Source: Deltaproteobacteria bacterium (lineage in GTDB: Bacteria > Desulfobacterota > Desulfobacteria > Desulfobacterales > JAFDCJ01). Taken from it: a DNA stretch of 6,981 nt. The position numbers and the translations under genes are program-made. Where the stretch lies: the NCBI GenBank assembly GCA_019310665.1, contig JAFDDW010000095.1:1-6981 (forward strand), given 5' to 3'. This document shows, piece after piece, positions 1-5,783 of this stretch. The notes below the pieces were generated by a model, which was not told where the DNA came from, searched no databases, and saw nothing but the letters and a program-made list of their open reading frames with translations. Position 1 is the first letter of the stretch, and each line of letters begins with the position of its first letter.

Positions 1-271
1 ACATTCCCAAAGCCTCCTTGATTTCCTTTTCCTTGAATCCGACGATAACCTTTTCACCGATGATGATTGTCGGAAAAGAACAACGGGGATTAAACTTTTT
101 AACGTCCTCGATGATGGCTTTTCTTTCGTCGCCCTTGAGCATGTCCACATCGATAAATTCATATTTGATGGTACATTCACCCATAAACTTTTTGGTTGCC
201 TTACAGTGACTGCAGGTACTCAAAGAGAAAATTTTAACATCCGGTTTCGAATTTTCTTCAGGTTGAGACAT
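1..271 (-). CDS. Glutaredoxin-like thiol-disulfide protein (3' end outside window)
   Basis: Ninety codons are visible, starting with ATG at 271 and running off the left edge. A ribosome binding site (AAAGGA, about 279-284 on the minus strand) lies a few bases before the ATG and supports this start. After a short polar N-terminus (MSQPEENSKP) comes a beta strand leading to CSHC (residues 20-23), the CxxC redox centre of the glutaredoxin/NrdH fold, followed by KATKKFM as the first helix. Near residue 66 is SFPTIIIG, matching the cis-proline TVP-type motif that positions the substrate thiol in this fold, and then a GFKEKEIKEALG stretch typical of the last helix. The visible part is nearly the usual 80-90-residue domain, so only the tail should be missing. 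Role: cytoplasmic dithiol-disulfide exchange. The reductant (thioredoxin reductase, ferredoxin-thioredoxin reductase or glutathione) cannot be told from this window. It is divergent from cooS. Confidence 0.88.
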   Translation of the reverse strand, partial: MSQPEENSKPDVKIFSLSTCSHCKATKKFMGECTIKYEFIDVDMLKGDERKAIIEDVKKFNPRCSFPTIIIGEKVIVGFKEKEIKEALGM

Positions 272-356
272 GAAAACATCCTTTCATACATTTAATGGTG
301 AACACGATTGTCAGATCAGGACCAGATCTTGCTGGAACCGATGACAAGCCGCTATA

Positions 357-362
357 ATTATA
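357..362 (-). promoter_or_regulatory. Possible -10 box for the glutaredoxin-like gene
   Basis: A perfect TATAAT occurs on the minus strand within the palindrome TATAATTATA (353-362), about 86 bases upstream of the minus-strand ATG. No good -35 hexamer is seen 16-18 bases upstream, so this is a weak call in AT-rich DNA. Confidence 0.25.
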
Positions 363-422
363 AGAATATACATAGTTTGCTACGATAGCAGAAAACACCT
401 CACAATCATATAAAAATTTTCG

Positions 423-490
423 ATGAGACGAATGAGACACTATAAAAAGCGTCTCATAATAAGACTGATACACTCCTGTATCATAAGACA
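423..490. repeat. Cluster of short inverted and direct repeats, candidate activator/operator sites
   Basis: ATGAGAC occurs at 423-429 and 432-438 (9 bp apart) and its complement GTCTCAT at 451-457, making a 7-bp inverted repeat with a 12-bp spacer. Immediately after it, GATACA (467-472) and TGTATC (477-482) form a perfect 6-bp inverted repeat around CTCC. ATAAGAC appears at 459-465 and again at 484-490. The cluster lies roughly 150-210 bp upstream of the sigma-54-like promoter, the usual distance for enhancer-binding-protein sites. It could equally serve the divergent grx-like gene. Repeats are seen; function is inferred. Confidence 0.45.
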
Positions 491-541
491 AAATGTTCGG
501 TCTTTCTGGTGATAAAAAGTTTTTGTTCCACCTGTAATCTA

Positions 542-579
542 ATATAAATTTTAAGATAATTTTATATAGATTTTAAGAT
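542..579. repeat. 16-bp direct repeat with 22-bp period
   Basis: ATATAAATTTTAAGAT at 542-557 recurs at 564-579 with a single change (A to G at the sixth base). The 22-bp period is close to two helical turns, so both copies would face the same side of the DNA. They lie about 50-90 bp upstream of the sigma-54-like promoter. They are candidate tandem binding sites for a regulator or a DNA-bending protein. AT-rich composition makes chance repeats easier, so confidence is moderate. Confidence 0.45.
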
Positions 580-630
580 GTTATCGGAAATACCGTTTTA
601 ATTCCGACAATTTTAGTATACTTAAAAAAT

Positions 631-647
631 CTGGCATGGAATTTGTA
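631..647 (+). promoter_or_regulatory. Sigma-54-like (-24/-12) promoter, probably for cooS
   Basis: The string CTGGCATGGAATTTGTA compares with the sigma-54 consensus YTGGCACG-N4-TTGCW. The -24 element TGGCA is intact, spacing is correct, and two bases differ (C to T in the -24 block, and GC to GT at -12). A transcript would start near 657 and give a leader of about 270 nt before cooS. Repeats upstream at 423-579 would suit the enhancer-binding activator that sigma-54 requires. The broken GC doublet is the main reason for caution. Confidence 0.42.
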
Positions 648-690
648 GAATTAATCGAATACCTGTGTGCCTATGACTCAATTCATAAGC

Positions 691-742
691 CACCTGCTAT
701 GGCGGTGAGAATTTAAGAGGTTCTCCCGTTAGCGCGAGGGGA
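691..742 (+). promoter_or_regulatory. Small hairpins in the cooS leader
   Basis: Several mutually exclusive short stems can be drawn: CACC (691-694) with GGTG (704-707); GAGAA (707-711) with TTCTC (721-725); and TCCC (724-727) with GGGA (739-742). The second and third share bases at 724-725, a switch-like arrangement. No known riboswitch consensus was recognised, so this may be only a structured leader. Confidence 0.22.
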
Positions 743-806
743 TGTATCAAGGGTGTAAATCTGACAAAAATTCTTTTTAAAAATCATTTTTTGATTTAGT
801 TCTAAC

Positions 807-821
807 CGATAATCATTACTA
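807..821. promoter_or_regulatory. Fur-family-like palindrome upstream of cooS
   Basis: CGATAATCATTACTA, centred on 814, matches the 7-1-7 Fur consensus TGATAATNATTATCA at 11 of 14 defined bases and the PerR form TTATAATNATTATAA at 10 of 14. It lies about 105 bp before the cooS start, downstream of the sigma-54-like promoter, so a bound repressor would act as a roadblock. It is a single imperfect site in AT-rich sequence. Confidence 0.25.
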
Positions 822-926
822 ATTTTCTACCTGTCCAAAAGTCCAAACTGAGCTTTCGAAATCTCGTCCTTTTAAAAACAAGCCAGTAAAATCCATCATC
901 AATAATTCCACAAAGGGAGGCAATAA

Positions 927-2900
927 ATGTCTAAAAAAGAAATTATCTCCGGAAAAAAGGAGATTGATATTAGTGCTGTAACCAGCTGCGATGCAACCGC
1001 CCAAATGCTTAAAAAGGCCCGTAGAGACGGTGTCGAAACCGCTTTTGACCGGGCGGCCAATATGAGGGCCTGCCCCATCGGGGCCGATTCGGCCTGCTGC
1101 AAGCACTGCTTCATGGGACCTTGCCGTCTTAATGCCAAAGATCCTTATTCCAAAGTGGGTGTCTGCGGAGCCACCATCGATACCATCATGGCACGAAACT
1201 TCGCGCGGGCGGTGGCTGCCGGCAGTGCTGCCCACACCGACCACGGCATGGGTATGCTCGATCTTTTCCGCGATGTGTTAAACGGGAAAATTAAAGACTA
1301 CAGCATTAAAAATCCGCAAAAGTGCATCGAAGTCGCCGAATCCATTGGTATCGAAACCAAGGACCGCGAACTTAAAGATATCGCCATGGATCTTTATCAT
1401 GAGCTCGAACGCACCTACACCCAGGTCGACGGAGAAATTCCCTTTGCCAAACGGGTACCGCCCAAGACCCTGGAAACCTGGCGCAAGGAGGGAATTGTTC
1501 CCCGCGGTGCCATGCGCGAGATTATGGAGTTAATGCATCGCTCTACCATGGGCGTCGACCAGCATTATGAAAACATCACCAGACAGAGCAGCCGCACCGC
1601 GCTGGCCGACGGCTGGGGCGGCTCCATGGTGGCCACCGAGATTTCCGACATTCTGTTCGGCACGCCGTCTCCGGTGGCGGTCGAAGTCAATATGGGGGTT
1701 CTGAAGGAAGACCAGGTCAACATCATCATTCACGGACATGAACCCAATCTTTTTGAAACCATGGTGGAATCGGTGAACGAACCGACCCTGATCCAGGCCG
1801 CCAAAGATGCCGGGGCCAAAGGGATCAATCTGGTAGGCATGTGCTGCTCCGGATTGGAGATGTTCGTGCGCCACGGCATCCCTCATGCCGGCAACTTTAT
1901 GTCCACCGAGGCGGTCATGGTTACCGGGGCCGTAGATGCCATGGGCGTGGATGTGCAGTGCATTAAACAGGGGTTGGTTAAAGTGGCGGACTGTTACGGC
2001 ACAAAACTGATTACCACCAACCCGCGCTGCCATATCGAAGGGGCCATCCATGTTGAGTTTCATGAAGATAAACCCAGAGAGTGCACGGATGAAATCGTCA
2101 TCCAGGCCATCGACCGTTTTAAAAACCGCACGATGCCGATTGAAATTCCGCAAATTGTCAACACCGGCGTGCAAGGCTTCTCCCACGAGTACATCAATTA
2201 CATGCTTGGCGGAACCTTCCGCTCTTCATATGTGCCGCTTAACGACAATATTATCAACGGCCGGATTCGCGGTGTGGCCGGAGTGGTGGGCTGCACCAAT
2301 CCCCGGGTAAAACAGGACTGGCTGCATGTGGAGCTGGTTAAAGAGCTGATCAAAAATGACGTCCTGGTGCTTCAGACCGGATGTTCGCAAATCGCACTGG
2401 CCAAGGCCGGGCTGACGACCCCGGAAGCAGCCCATCTGGCCGGCGACGGTTTAAAGGAAGTCTGTGAAACCGTCGGCATGCCGCCGGTTCTGGGCATGGG
2501 TGCTTGCGTGGATAACAGCCGGATTTTGATTGCCGCTTCCGAAATGGTCAAAACCGGCGGTCTGGGGGATAGCATTGCGGACCTGCCGGTGGCCGGTTGC
2601 GCGCCGGAATACATGAGTGAAAAGGCCATCTGCATTGGTCAGTATTTCGTGGCCTCGGGTGTCTACACCGTATTCGGTGTAACCTTCCCCATTGTTGAAG
2701 GTACCAAATTCCACAAACACCTGTTTGAGGAACTCGAAGAACGCGGTATGGGAAAATGGGGCTTTGCCACCGATCCCCGCGAGATGGCCAGATTGATGAT
2801 TGCCCACATGGACAAAAAACGCAAACAGCTGGGTATCGACAAGTCCAGAGAACGCGTCCTGAGTGATATGGCCGACCGTCGTGATATGGAAGCGGCCTAA
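927..2900 (+). CDS. cooS: Anaerobic Ni-Fe carbon monoxide dehydrogenase catalytic subunit
   Basis: CooS is a cytoplasmic homodimer that interconverts CO and CO2 at a [Ni-4Fe-5S] C-cluster and passes electrons through B- and D-clusters. This 657-residue protein is full length and starts 6 bases after an AAAGGGAGG ribosome binding site (912-920). Numbering follows C. hydrogenoformans CODH-II by motif. D-cluster cysteines are C49 and C57; B-cluster cysteines are C58, C61, C66 and C80. C-cluster ligands are H271 (HGHEPN), C307 (GMCCSG), C345 (DVQC), C456 (VGCTN), C486 (TGCSQ) and C527 (GACVDNSR). The catalytic His is at H103 (AAHTDHG) and the Lys at about K566 (MSEKA). All ligands are present, so the enzyme should be active. 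No cooF, cooC, hydrogenase or acs gene is in the window, so its electron partner is unknown. Its role could be energy conservation, CO detoxification or supply to a distant Wood-Ljungdahl cluster. Confidence 0.97.
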   Translation: MSKKEIISGKKEIDISAVTSCDATAQMLKKARRDGVETAFDRAANMRACPIGADSACCKHCFMGPCRLNAKDPYSKVGVCGATIDTIMARNFARAVAAGSAAHTDHGMGMLDLFRDVLNGKIKDYSIKNPQKCIEVAESIGIETKDRELKDIAMDLYHELERTYTQVDGEIPFAKRVPPKTLETWRKEGIVPRGAMREIMELMHRSTMGVDQHYENITRQSSRTALADGWGGSMVATEISDILFGTPSPVAVEVNMGVLKEDQVNIIIHGHEPNLFETMVESVNEPTLIQAAKDAGAKGINLVGMCCSGLEMFVRHGIPHAGNFMSTEAVMVTGAVDAMGVDVQCIKQGLVKVADCYGTKLITTNPRCHIEGAIHVEFHEDKPRECTDEIVIQAIDRFKNRTMPIEIPQIVNTGVQGFSHEYINYMLGGTFRSSYVPLNDNIINGRIRGVAGVVGCTNPRVKQDWLHVELVKELIKNDVLVLQTGCSQIALAKAGLTTPEAAHLAGDGLKEVCETVGMPPVLGMGACVDNSRILIAASEMVKTGGLGDSIADLPVAGCAPEYMSEKAICIGQYFVASGVYTVFGVTFPIVEGTKFHKHLFEELEERGMGKWGFATDPREMARLMIAHMDKKRKQLGIDKSRERVLSDMADRRDMEAA

Positions 2901-2933
2901 GGGTAACCGTTAAACCCGTGAACGCCTACTAAA

Positions 2934-2965
2934 AAGGATGGCGTCTCAAGGCGGACGCCATCCTT
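2934..2965. terminator. 12-bp hairpin after cooS
   Basis: AAGGATGGCGTC (2934-2945) pairs perfectly with GACGCCATCCTT (2954-2965) around an 8-base loop. It lies 34 bp after the cooS stop. The plus-strand tail (ATTAAAG) is a poor U-tract, while the minus strand would read CCTTTTTAG. On the plus strand it may act mainly as a 3'-end stabiliser together with the next hairpin. Confidence 0.7.
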
Positions 2966-2970
2966 ATTAA

Positions 2971-2990
2971 AGATGCTGTCAAGCATTTTT
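2971..2990 (+). terminator. Second short hairpin with T-tract after cooS
   Basis: ATGCT (2973-2977) pairs with AGCAT (2982-2986) around GTCA, extendable by a G-U and an A-U pair. A run of five T follows (2986-2990). The stem is short but correctly followed by T, and it stands just downstream of the 12-bp hairpin, giving a tandem terminator arrangement. Confidence 0.45.
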
Positions 2991-3073
2991 ACCCCTTTAC
3001 TTTTGAATTCGTTTAACCTATTCTAGAAGCCTATGCGATAAAAAGAGCCCCGGTTGTGGTTGTCTCCGCCGGG

Positions 3074-3080
3074 AAAGGAG
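3074..3080 (+). promoter_or_regulatory. Ribosome binding site fixing the start of the flavoprotein gene
   Basis: AAAGGAG stands 9 bases before the ATG at 3090. The open frame extends upstream to a TTG at 3054, but that codon has no ribosome binding site, and this one would then lie inside the coding region. The ATG at 3090 is therefore preferred. Confidence 0.8.
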
Positions 3081-3089
3081 AAGCCTTGC

Positions 3090-4580
3090 ATGGATTTTAG
3101 TATGATTAAAAGGCTGCAACTACCAAAACTGGACCTGCGCAATATTGAATGGCCCCGGTTTGATTTTTCCGGAATTCAATGGCCAAAGATGCCGAAACTC
3201 AGAATCGGTGATGCCGTTGCCCGACTGCCCATTATTCAGGGTGGCATGGGGGTAGGAATATCCCTATCGGGATTGGCTTCGGCCGTGGCCAATGAAGGCG
3301 GCATCGGCGTGATTGCCGCCAATTCCATCGGTATGCTGGACCCCGAATATTATGCCAAAAATAAAGATGCCAATTCGATCATCTTGCGAAGGGAAATCCG
3401 CAAGGCCCAAGAAAAGACCACGGGCCTCATCGGCGTCAATATTATGGTGGCAGTGGATGATTATCCTGATCTTGTCAGGGTCGCCATTGAAGAAAAAATC
3501 GATATGGTTTTTCTGGGCGCCGGGCTGCCGATCAAGGGCATTCCGGTTGAAGATCTCAGGGCGGCCGGGGTTAAAGTCATACCGATCGTGAGCTCCGCCA
3601 GGGCGGCTGCGTTGATCTTTAAATCGTGGTCGAAGAAATATAAGGATATTCCCGATGCGGTGGTGGTCGAGGGACCCAAAGCAGGCGGGCACCTGGGATT
3701 TAAAGCGGATCAAATCGATGATCCTGATTTCGCACTTGAACTGATACTGCCCGAGGTTGTAGCCGAAATAAAGGCCTTTGAAGATCTATACCACCGGACG
3801 ATCCCGGTGATTGCAGCCGGCGGCATTTATACCGGCGCTGATATCTACAAGGTTTTCAAACTGGGTGCCAGCGGCGTCCAGATGGGGACCCGCTTTGTGG
3901 TCACCCATGAATGCGACGCCAATATCAGATTCAAGGAAGCCTATATTGCCTGCCGTGAAGAGGACATCGAAATTATTAAAAGCCCGGTGGGTATGCCCGG
4001 CCGGGCGATCAGAAACAGCTTTTTAAAAGATATCGCCGCCGGGAAAAAGATGCCCTTTAAGTGTGCCTGGAGATGCCTTAAAAGTTGTGACATCAAAAAC
4101 GCGCGCTATTGTATCTCACTGGTCCTTGACAATGCCCGTCAGGGGATCCTGGATAAGGGTTTATTCTTTGCCGGCAGCAATGCCTATCGGGTGGATAAAA
4201 TCGTTTCGGTCAACGAATTGCTCCAGGAGTTGATCACTCAATACCAGTATGCGGAAGAAAAAGGCGCGGGCAAGTTAAAGGATGAATATGAAAAGGTCCT
4301 TGAAAAGCTGGTCGCTCTGAAAGAAGAGTATTTCATTGACATAAAGGAAGGACTGGGTTCGTTGGTAGATGAATACGAGCGGGGCATTGAGAAAGGGACC
4401 GTATTATTCCGAGAAGAATATTTGAAGACCATGGACAAAATCAACTCGCTTAAAGCCGAATACCAGAACGCCGTGGACAAGGCCAACTTATTAAAGGCCG
4501 AACTTGTCGAAATGTTTGAGCAATATTCATTGTTTGATAAACTTCAGATCGAGGGAACCTGCCGGGAACCCTGCCGATAA
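3090..4580 (+). CDS. Nitronate monooxygenase/FabK-type FMN oxidoreductase with repeat-bearing N- and C-terminal extensions
   Basis: This 496-residue protein has a TIM-barrel FMN domain of the nitronate monooxygenase (2-nitropropane dioxygenase)/enoyl-ACP reductase II family. Seen are QGGMGVG (50-56), VEGPKAGGHLGF (193-204, with the family His at 201), IAAGGI (241-246) and GASGVQMGTRF (259-269, phosphate binding). A cysteine group C325-x3-C329-x3-C333-x7-C341 follows; similar cysteines occur in anaerobe members of the family, and a metal or Fe-S role is only a possibility. Family members usually have about 310-370 residues. Here residues 9-38 are three Trp/Pro decapeptides, and residues about 385-496 are a charged helical tail with five or six 14-15-residue repeats, ending in CREPC. 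The substrate is unknown: nitronate oxidation needs O2, so an NAD(P)H-dependent flavin reductase role is at least as likely in an anaerobe. It is flanked by terminators, so probably monocistronic; no clear promoter was found. Confidence 0.85.
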   Translation: MDFSMIKRLQLPKLDLRNIEWPRFDFSGIQWPKMPKLRIGDAVARLPIIQGGMGVGISLSGLASAVANEGGIGVIAANSIGMLDPEYYAKNKDANSIILRREIRKAQEKTTGLIGVNIMVAVDDYPDLVRVAIEEKIDMVFLGAGLPIKGIPVEDLRAAGVKVIPIVSSARAAALIFKSWSKKYKDIPDAVVVEGPKAGGHLGFKADQIDDPDFALELILPEVVAEIKAFEDLYHRTIPVIAAGGIYTGADIYKVFKLGASGVQMGTRFVVTHECDANIRFKEAYIACREEDIEIIKSPVGMPGRAIRNSFLKDIAAGKKMPFKCAWRCLKSCDIKNARYCISLVLDNARQGILDKGLFFAGSNAYRVDKIVSVNELLQELITQYQYAEEKGAGKLKDEYEKVLEKLVALKEEYFIDIKEGLGSLVDEYERGIEKGTVLFREEYLKTMDKINSLKAEYQNAVDKANLLKAELVEMFEQYSLFDKLQIEGTCREPCR

Positions 4581-4611
4581 ATACTGTTTTATGAAGATGG
4601 AATTGACCTCT

Positions 4612-4643
4612 AAAAGGGCGGACATTTTATGTCCGCCCTTTTT
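4612..4643 (+). terminator. Strong rho-independent terminator after the flavoprotein gene
   Basis: AAAAGGGCGGACAT (4612-4625) pairs perfectly with ATGTCCGCCCTTTT (4629-4642) around TTT, with a T-run at 4639-4643. The A-run on the left arm gives a T-run on the other strand too, so it could work in both directions. It separates the flavoprotein gene from the perR cluster. Confidence 0.93.
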
Positions 4644-4654
4644 CGTAATTTTAG

Positions 4655-4681
4655 TTGACAAATAAGAATAATTCTTATTTA
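4655..4681 (+). promoter_or_regulatory. perR promoter (consensus -35, overlapping the operator)
   Basis: TTGACA at 4655-4660 is a perfect -35 hexamer. The best -10 is TATTTA (4676-4681) with a short 15-bp spacer. Initiation would fall at about 4688-4690, on or next to the perR ATG at 4690. The palindrome at 4660-4680 covers almost the whole core promoter, so bound repressor would exclude RNA polymerase. Confidence 0.6.
4660..4680. promoter_or_regulatory. PerR/Fur-type operator (10-1-10 perfect palindrome)
   Basis: AAATAAGAAT (4660-4669) and its exact complement ATTCTTATTT (4671-4680) flank a single A at 4670. Odd-centred AT-rich palindromes of this form (7-1-7 core) are typical of Fur-family boxes. 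The core TAAGAAT-A-ATTCTTA agrees with the PerR half-site TTATAAT at 5 of 7 positions in each half. Its place over the promoter of a perR gene indicates autoregulation. Confidence 0.82.
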
Positions 4682-4689
4682 AGAACTAT

Positions 4690-5145
4690 ATGCAGGGAAA
4701 AGAACCCAATACACTGTTACAGGATTTTATTGAAAAGTGCCAAGTGCACAACCTCAAAGTAACGCCCCAGCGTGTGGCTATTTATCGGGAGTTATTTGAT
4801 TCCACAGAGCATCCAACCGTGGACGCCATGTTTCAAGTCGTCAAAAAAAAATTTCCCAATATTTCCTACGACACCGTCAGCCGCACGATGTTAACATTTG
4901 CTGAAATCGGCATGGTGGATCTGGTGGAAGTATACGGCGGCGCCAAACGTTTCGATCCCAATGTGTCAAACCACCATCATCTGCATTGTGTTTCCTGCGG
5001 AAAAATATTTGATTTTCATAGCGATCACTACAATAATCTGGAAATACCGGATGATGTTCGCCGAGCCTTTACGGTGCTTACCAGCCGGGTGGTCCTTAAG
5101 GGTATCTGTGAAAAATGCAGCAATCCGGGGAAAATTTCCCCCTAA
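4690..5145 (+). CDS. perR: Peroxide-sensing Fur-family repressor PerR
   Basis: PerR is a cytoplasmic dimeric repressor that senses H2O2 by iron-catalysed oxidation of histidine ligands. This protein has 151 residues, the family's usual length. An N-terminal winged helix (VTPQRVAIYREL, then YDTVSRTM as recognition helix, residues 60-67) precedes a metal-binding half. Measured from CxxC, spacing matches B. subtilis PerR exactly. The sensing-site residues are H41, D89, H95, H97 and D108 (equivalent to H37, D85, H91, H93 and D104), and the structural zinc cysteines are C100/C103 and C140/C143. The Asp at 108, where Fur usually has Glu, favours PerR over Fur or Zur. No ribosome binding site precedes the ATG, and an in-frame TAA lies at 4669-4671, so no earlier start fits. 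It is probably co-transcribed with rubrerythrin 1, 66 bp downstream, and autorepressed through the palindrome over its promoter. Confidence 0.93.
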   Translation: MQGKEPNTLLQDFIEKCQVHNLKVTPQRVAIYRELFDSTEHPTVDAMFQVVKKKFPNISYDTVSRTMLTFAEIGMVDLVEVYGGAKRFDPNVSNHHHLHCVSCGKIFDFHSDHYNNLEIPDDVRRAFTVLTSRVVLKGICEKCSNPGKISP

Positions 5146-5157
5146 TATAATACCCCT

Positions 5158-5178
5158 ATTGAGCATTTTTCGCTCAAT
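5158..5178 (+). terminator. Stem-loop between perR and rubrerythrin 1 (weak terminator or attenuator)
   Basis: ATTGAGC (5158-5164) pairs with GCTCAAT (5172-5178) around a 7-base loop. Only TTT follows, so full termination is unlikely. It may partly attenuate or process the perR-rubrerythrin message, giving different levels of regulator and enzyme. Confidence 0.35.
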
Positions 5179-5211
5179 TTGGGCTAACCATTTAACAAAA
5201 GGAGAAACCAC

Positions 5212-5733
5212 ATGAGTAAAACCACAGACAATTTACAATCTGCATTTGCCGGTGAATCACAGGCCCGAAACAAGTACACGTTTTTTGCCGAAGTTGCCCG
5301 GGAGGAAGGCTACCATTACATCGCCAAGATTTTTGAAGAAACCGCTTTTAATGAAATGCAGCACGCCAAAGATCACCTTAAATTGCTGAACGGCATCGGG
5401 AATACTGCCGCCAACCTCAAAGAGGCATTTTCCGGAGAAGATTACGAAGTCGAAAGCATGTATCCCGGTTTTGCGGCTGATGCCGCGGAAGAAGGCCAAA
5501 AAGCCGCCGAGATCGCTTTCAAACAGGTGGCTAAAATCGAGGCCCATCACCGGGCGCGCTACAAGCAACTTCTCGAGATGGTAGAAGCCGGCACGGTGTT
5601 TAAACGCGAGCAACCGATTAAATGGAAATGCAGTGTCTGCGGCTATATCTATGAAGGCAATGAGCCGCCGCCCAAGTGCCCTTCCTGCAAGAACCCGAAG
5701 GAATATTATGAACCCGCGAGTCTGGATTTCTAA
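5212..5733 (+). CDS. rbr: Rubrerythrin (first copy)
   Basis: Rubrerythrin is a cytoplasmic NAD(P)H/rubredoxin-linked peroxidase that reduces H2O2 to water without releasing O2. The 173 residues contain an N-terminal four-helix ferritin-like domain and a C-terminal rubredoxin domain. Diiron ligands by motif are E15 (GESQARN), E48 with H51 (NEMQH), E76 and E79 (GEDYE) and E110 with H113 (KIEAHH). The [Fe(SCys)4] site is C140-x2-C143 and C156-x2-C159. A strong AAAAGGAG site (5197-5204) lies 7 bases before the ATG. It is 66 bp after perR with no clear promoter of its own, so it is probably under the PerR-controlled promoter. It shares gene order and about 60% identity (hand count, 104 of 173, no gaps) with the second copy. 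Confidence 0.96.
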   Translation: MSKTTDNLQSAFAGESQARNKYTFFAEVAREEGYHYIAKIFEETAFNEMQHAKDHLKLLNGIGNTAANLKEAFSGEDYEVESMYPGFAADAAEEGQKAAEIAFKQVAKIEAHHRARYKQLLEMVEAGTVFKREQPIKWKCSVCGYIYEGNEPPPKCPSCKNPKEYYEPASLDF

Positions 5734-5783
5734 AAGGGTCGTCATGGCCGGCATTCCACTTTAGGCCGATCAGAGGAAAGGCT

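Larger units (their letters stand above)
272..926. other. 655-bp AT-rich divergent regulatory gap between grx-like gene and cooS
   Basis: No credible gene lies here. The only sizeable reading frame (258-491, minus) overlaps the start of the glutaredoxin-like gene in another frame, lacks a ribosome binding site and resembles no family. The gap contains a TATAAT at 357-362 (minus strand, possible -10 for the grx-like gene), a cluster of inverted repeats at 423-490, a 22-bp-period direct repeat at 542-579, a sigma-54-like promoter at 631-647, small hairpins at 691-742, an AT-rich hairpin at 781-797 and a Fur-like palindrome at 807-821. The portion downstream of the promoter would give cooS an untranslated leader of about 270 nt. 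Confidence 0.7.

Noticed and set aside
258..491. 77-codon minus-strand frame upstream of the glutaredoxin-like gene
   Set aside because: It overlaps the start of that gene in another frame, has no properly spaced ribosome binding site, resembles no family and runs through the regulatory repeats.
674..706. Possible 11-codon leader peptide in the cooS leader
   Set aside because: It has no ribosome binding site and no run of regulatory codons.
819..1244. 141-codon minus-strand frame over the start of cooS
   Set aside because: It is antisense to the conserved cysteine region of cooS and shows no motif or ribosome binding site.
1530..2186. 218-codon minus-strand frame inside cooS
   Set aside because: It is wholly antisense to a well-conserved gene; its length is explained by the codon bias of cooS, and it has no recognisable domain.
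3054..3089. Upstream TTG start for the flavoprotein gene
   Set aside because: It has no ribosome binding site of its own; the strong AAAGGAG at 3074-3080 is correctly spaced for the ATG at 3090.
5127..5141. Palindrome GGGGAAA-A-TTTCCCC at the end of perR
   Set aside because: It lies in the last codons of perR, cannot form a tight RNA hairpin with a one-base loop unless inner pairs open, and has no known binding protein; probably chance.
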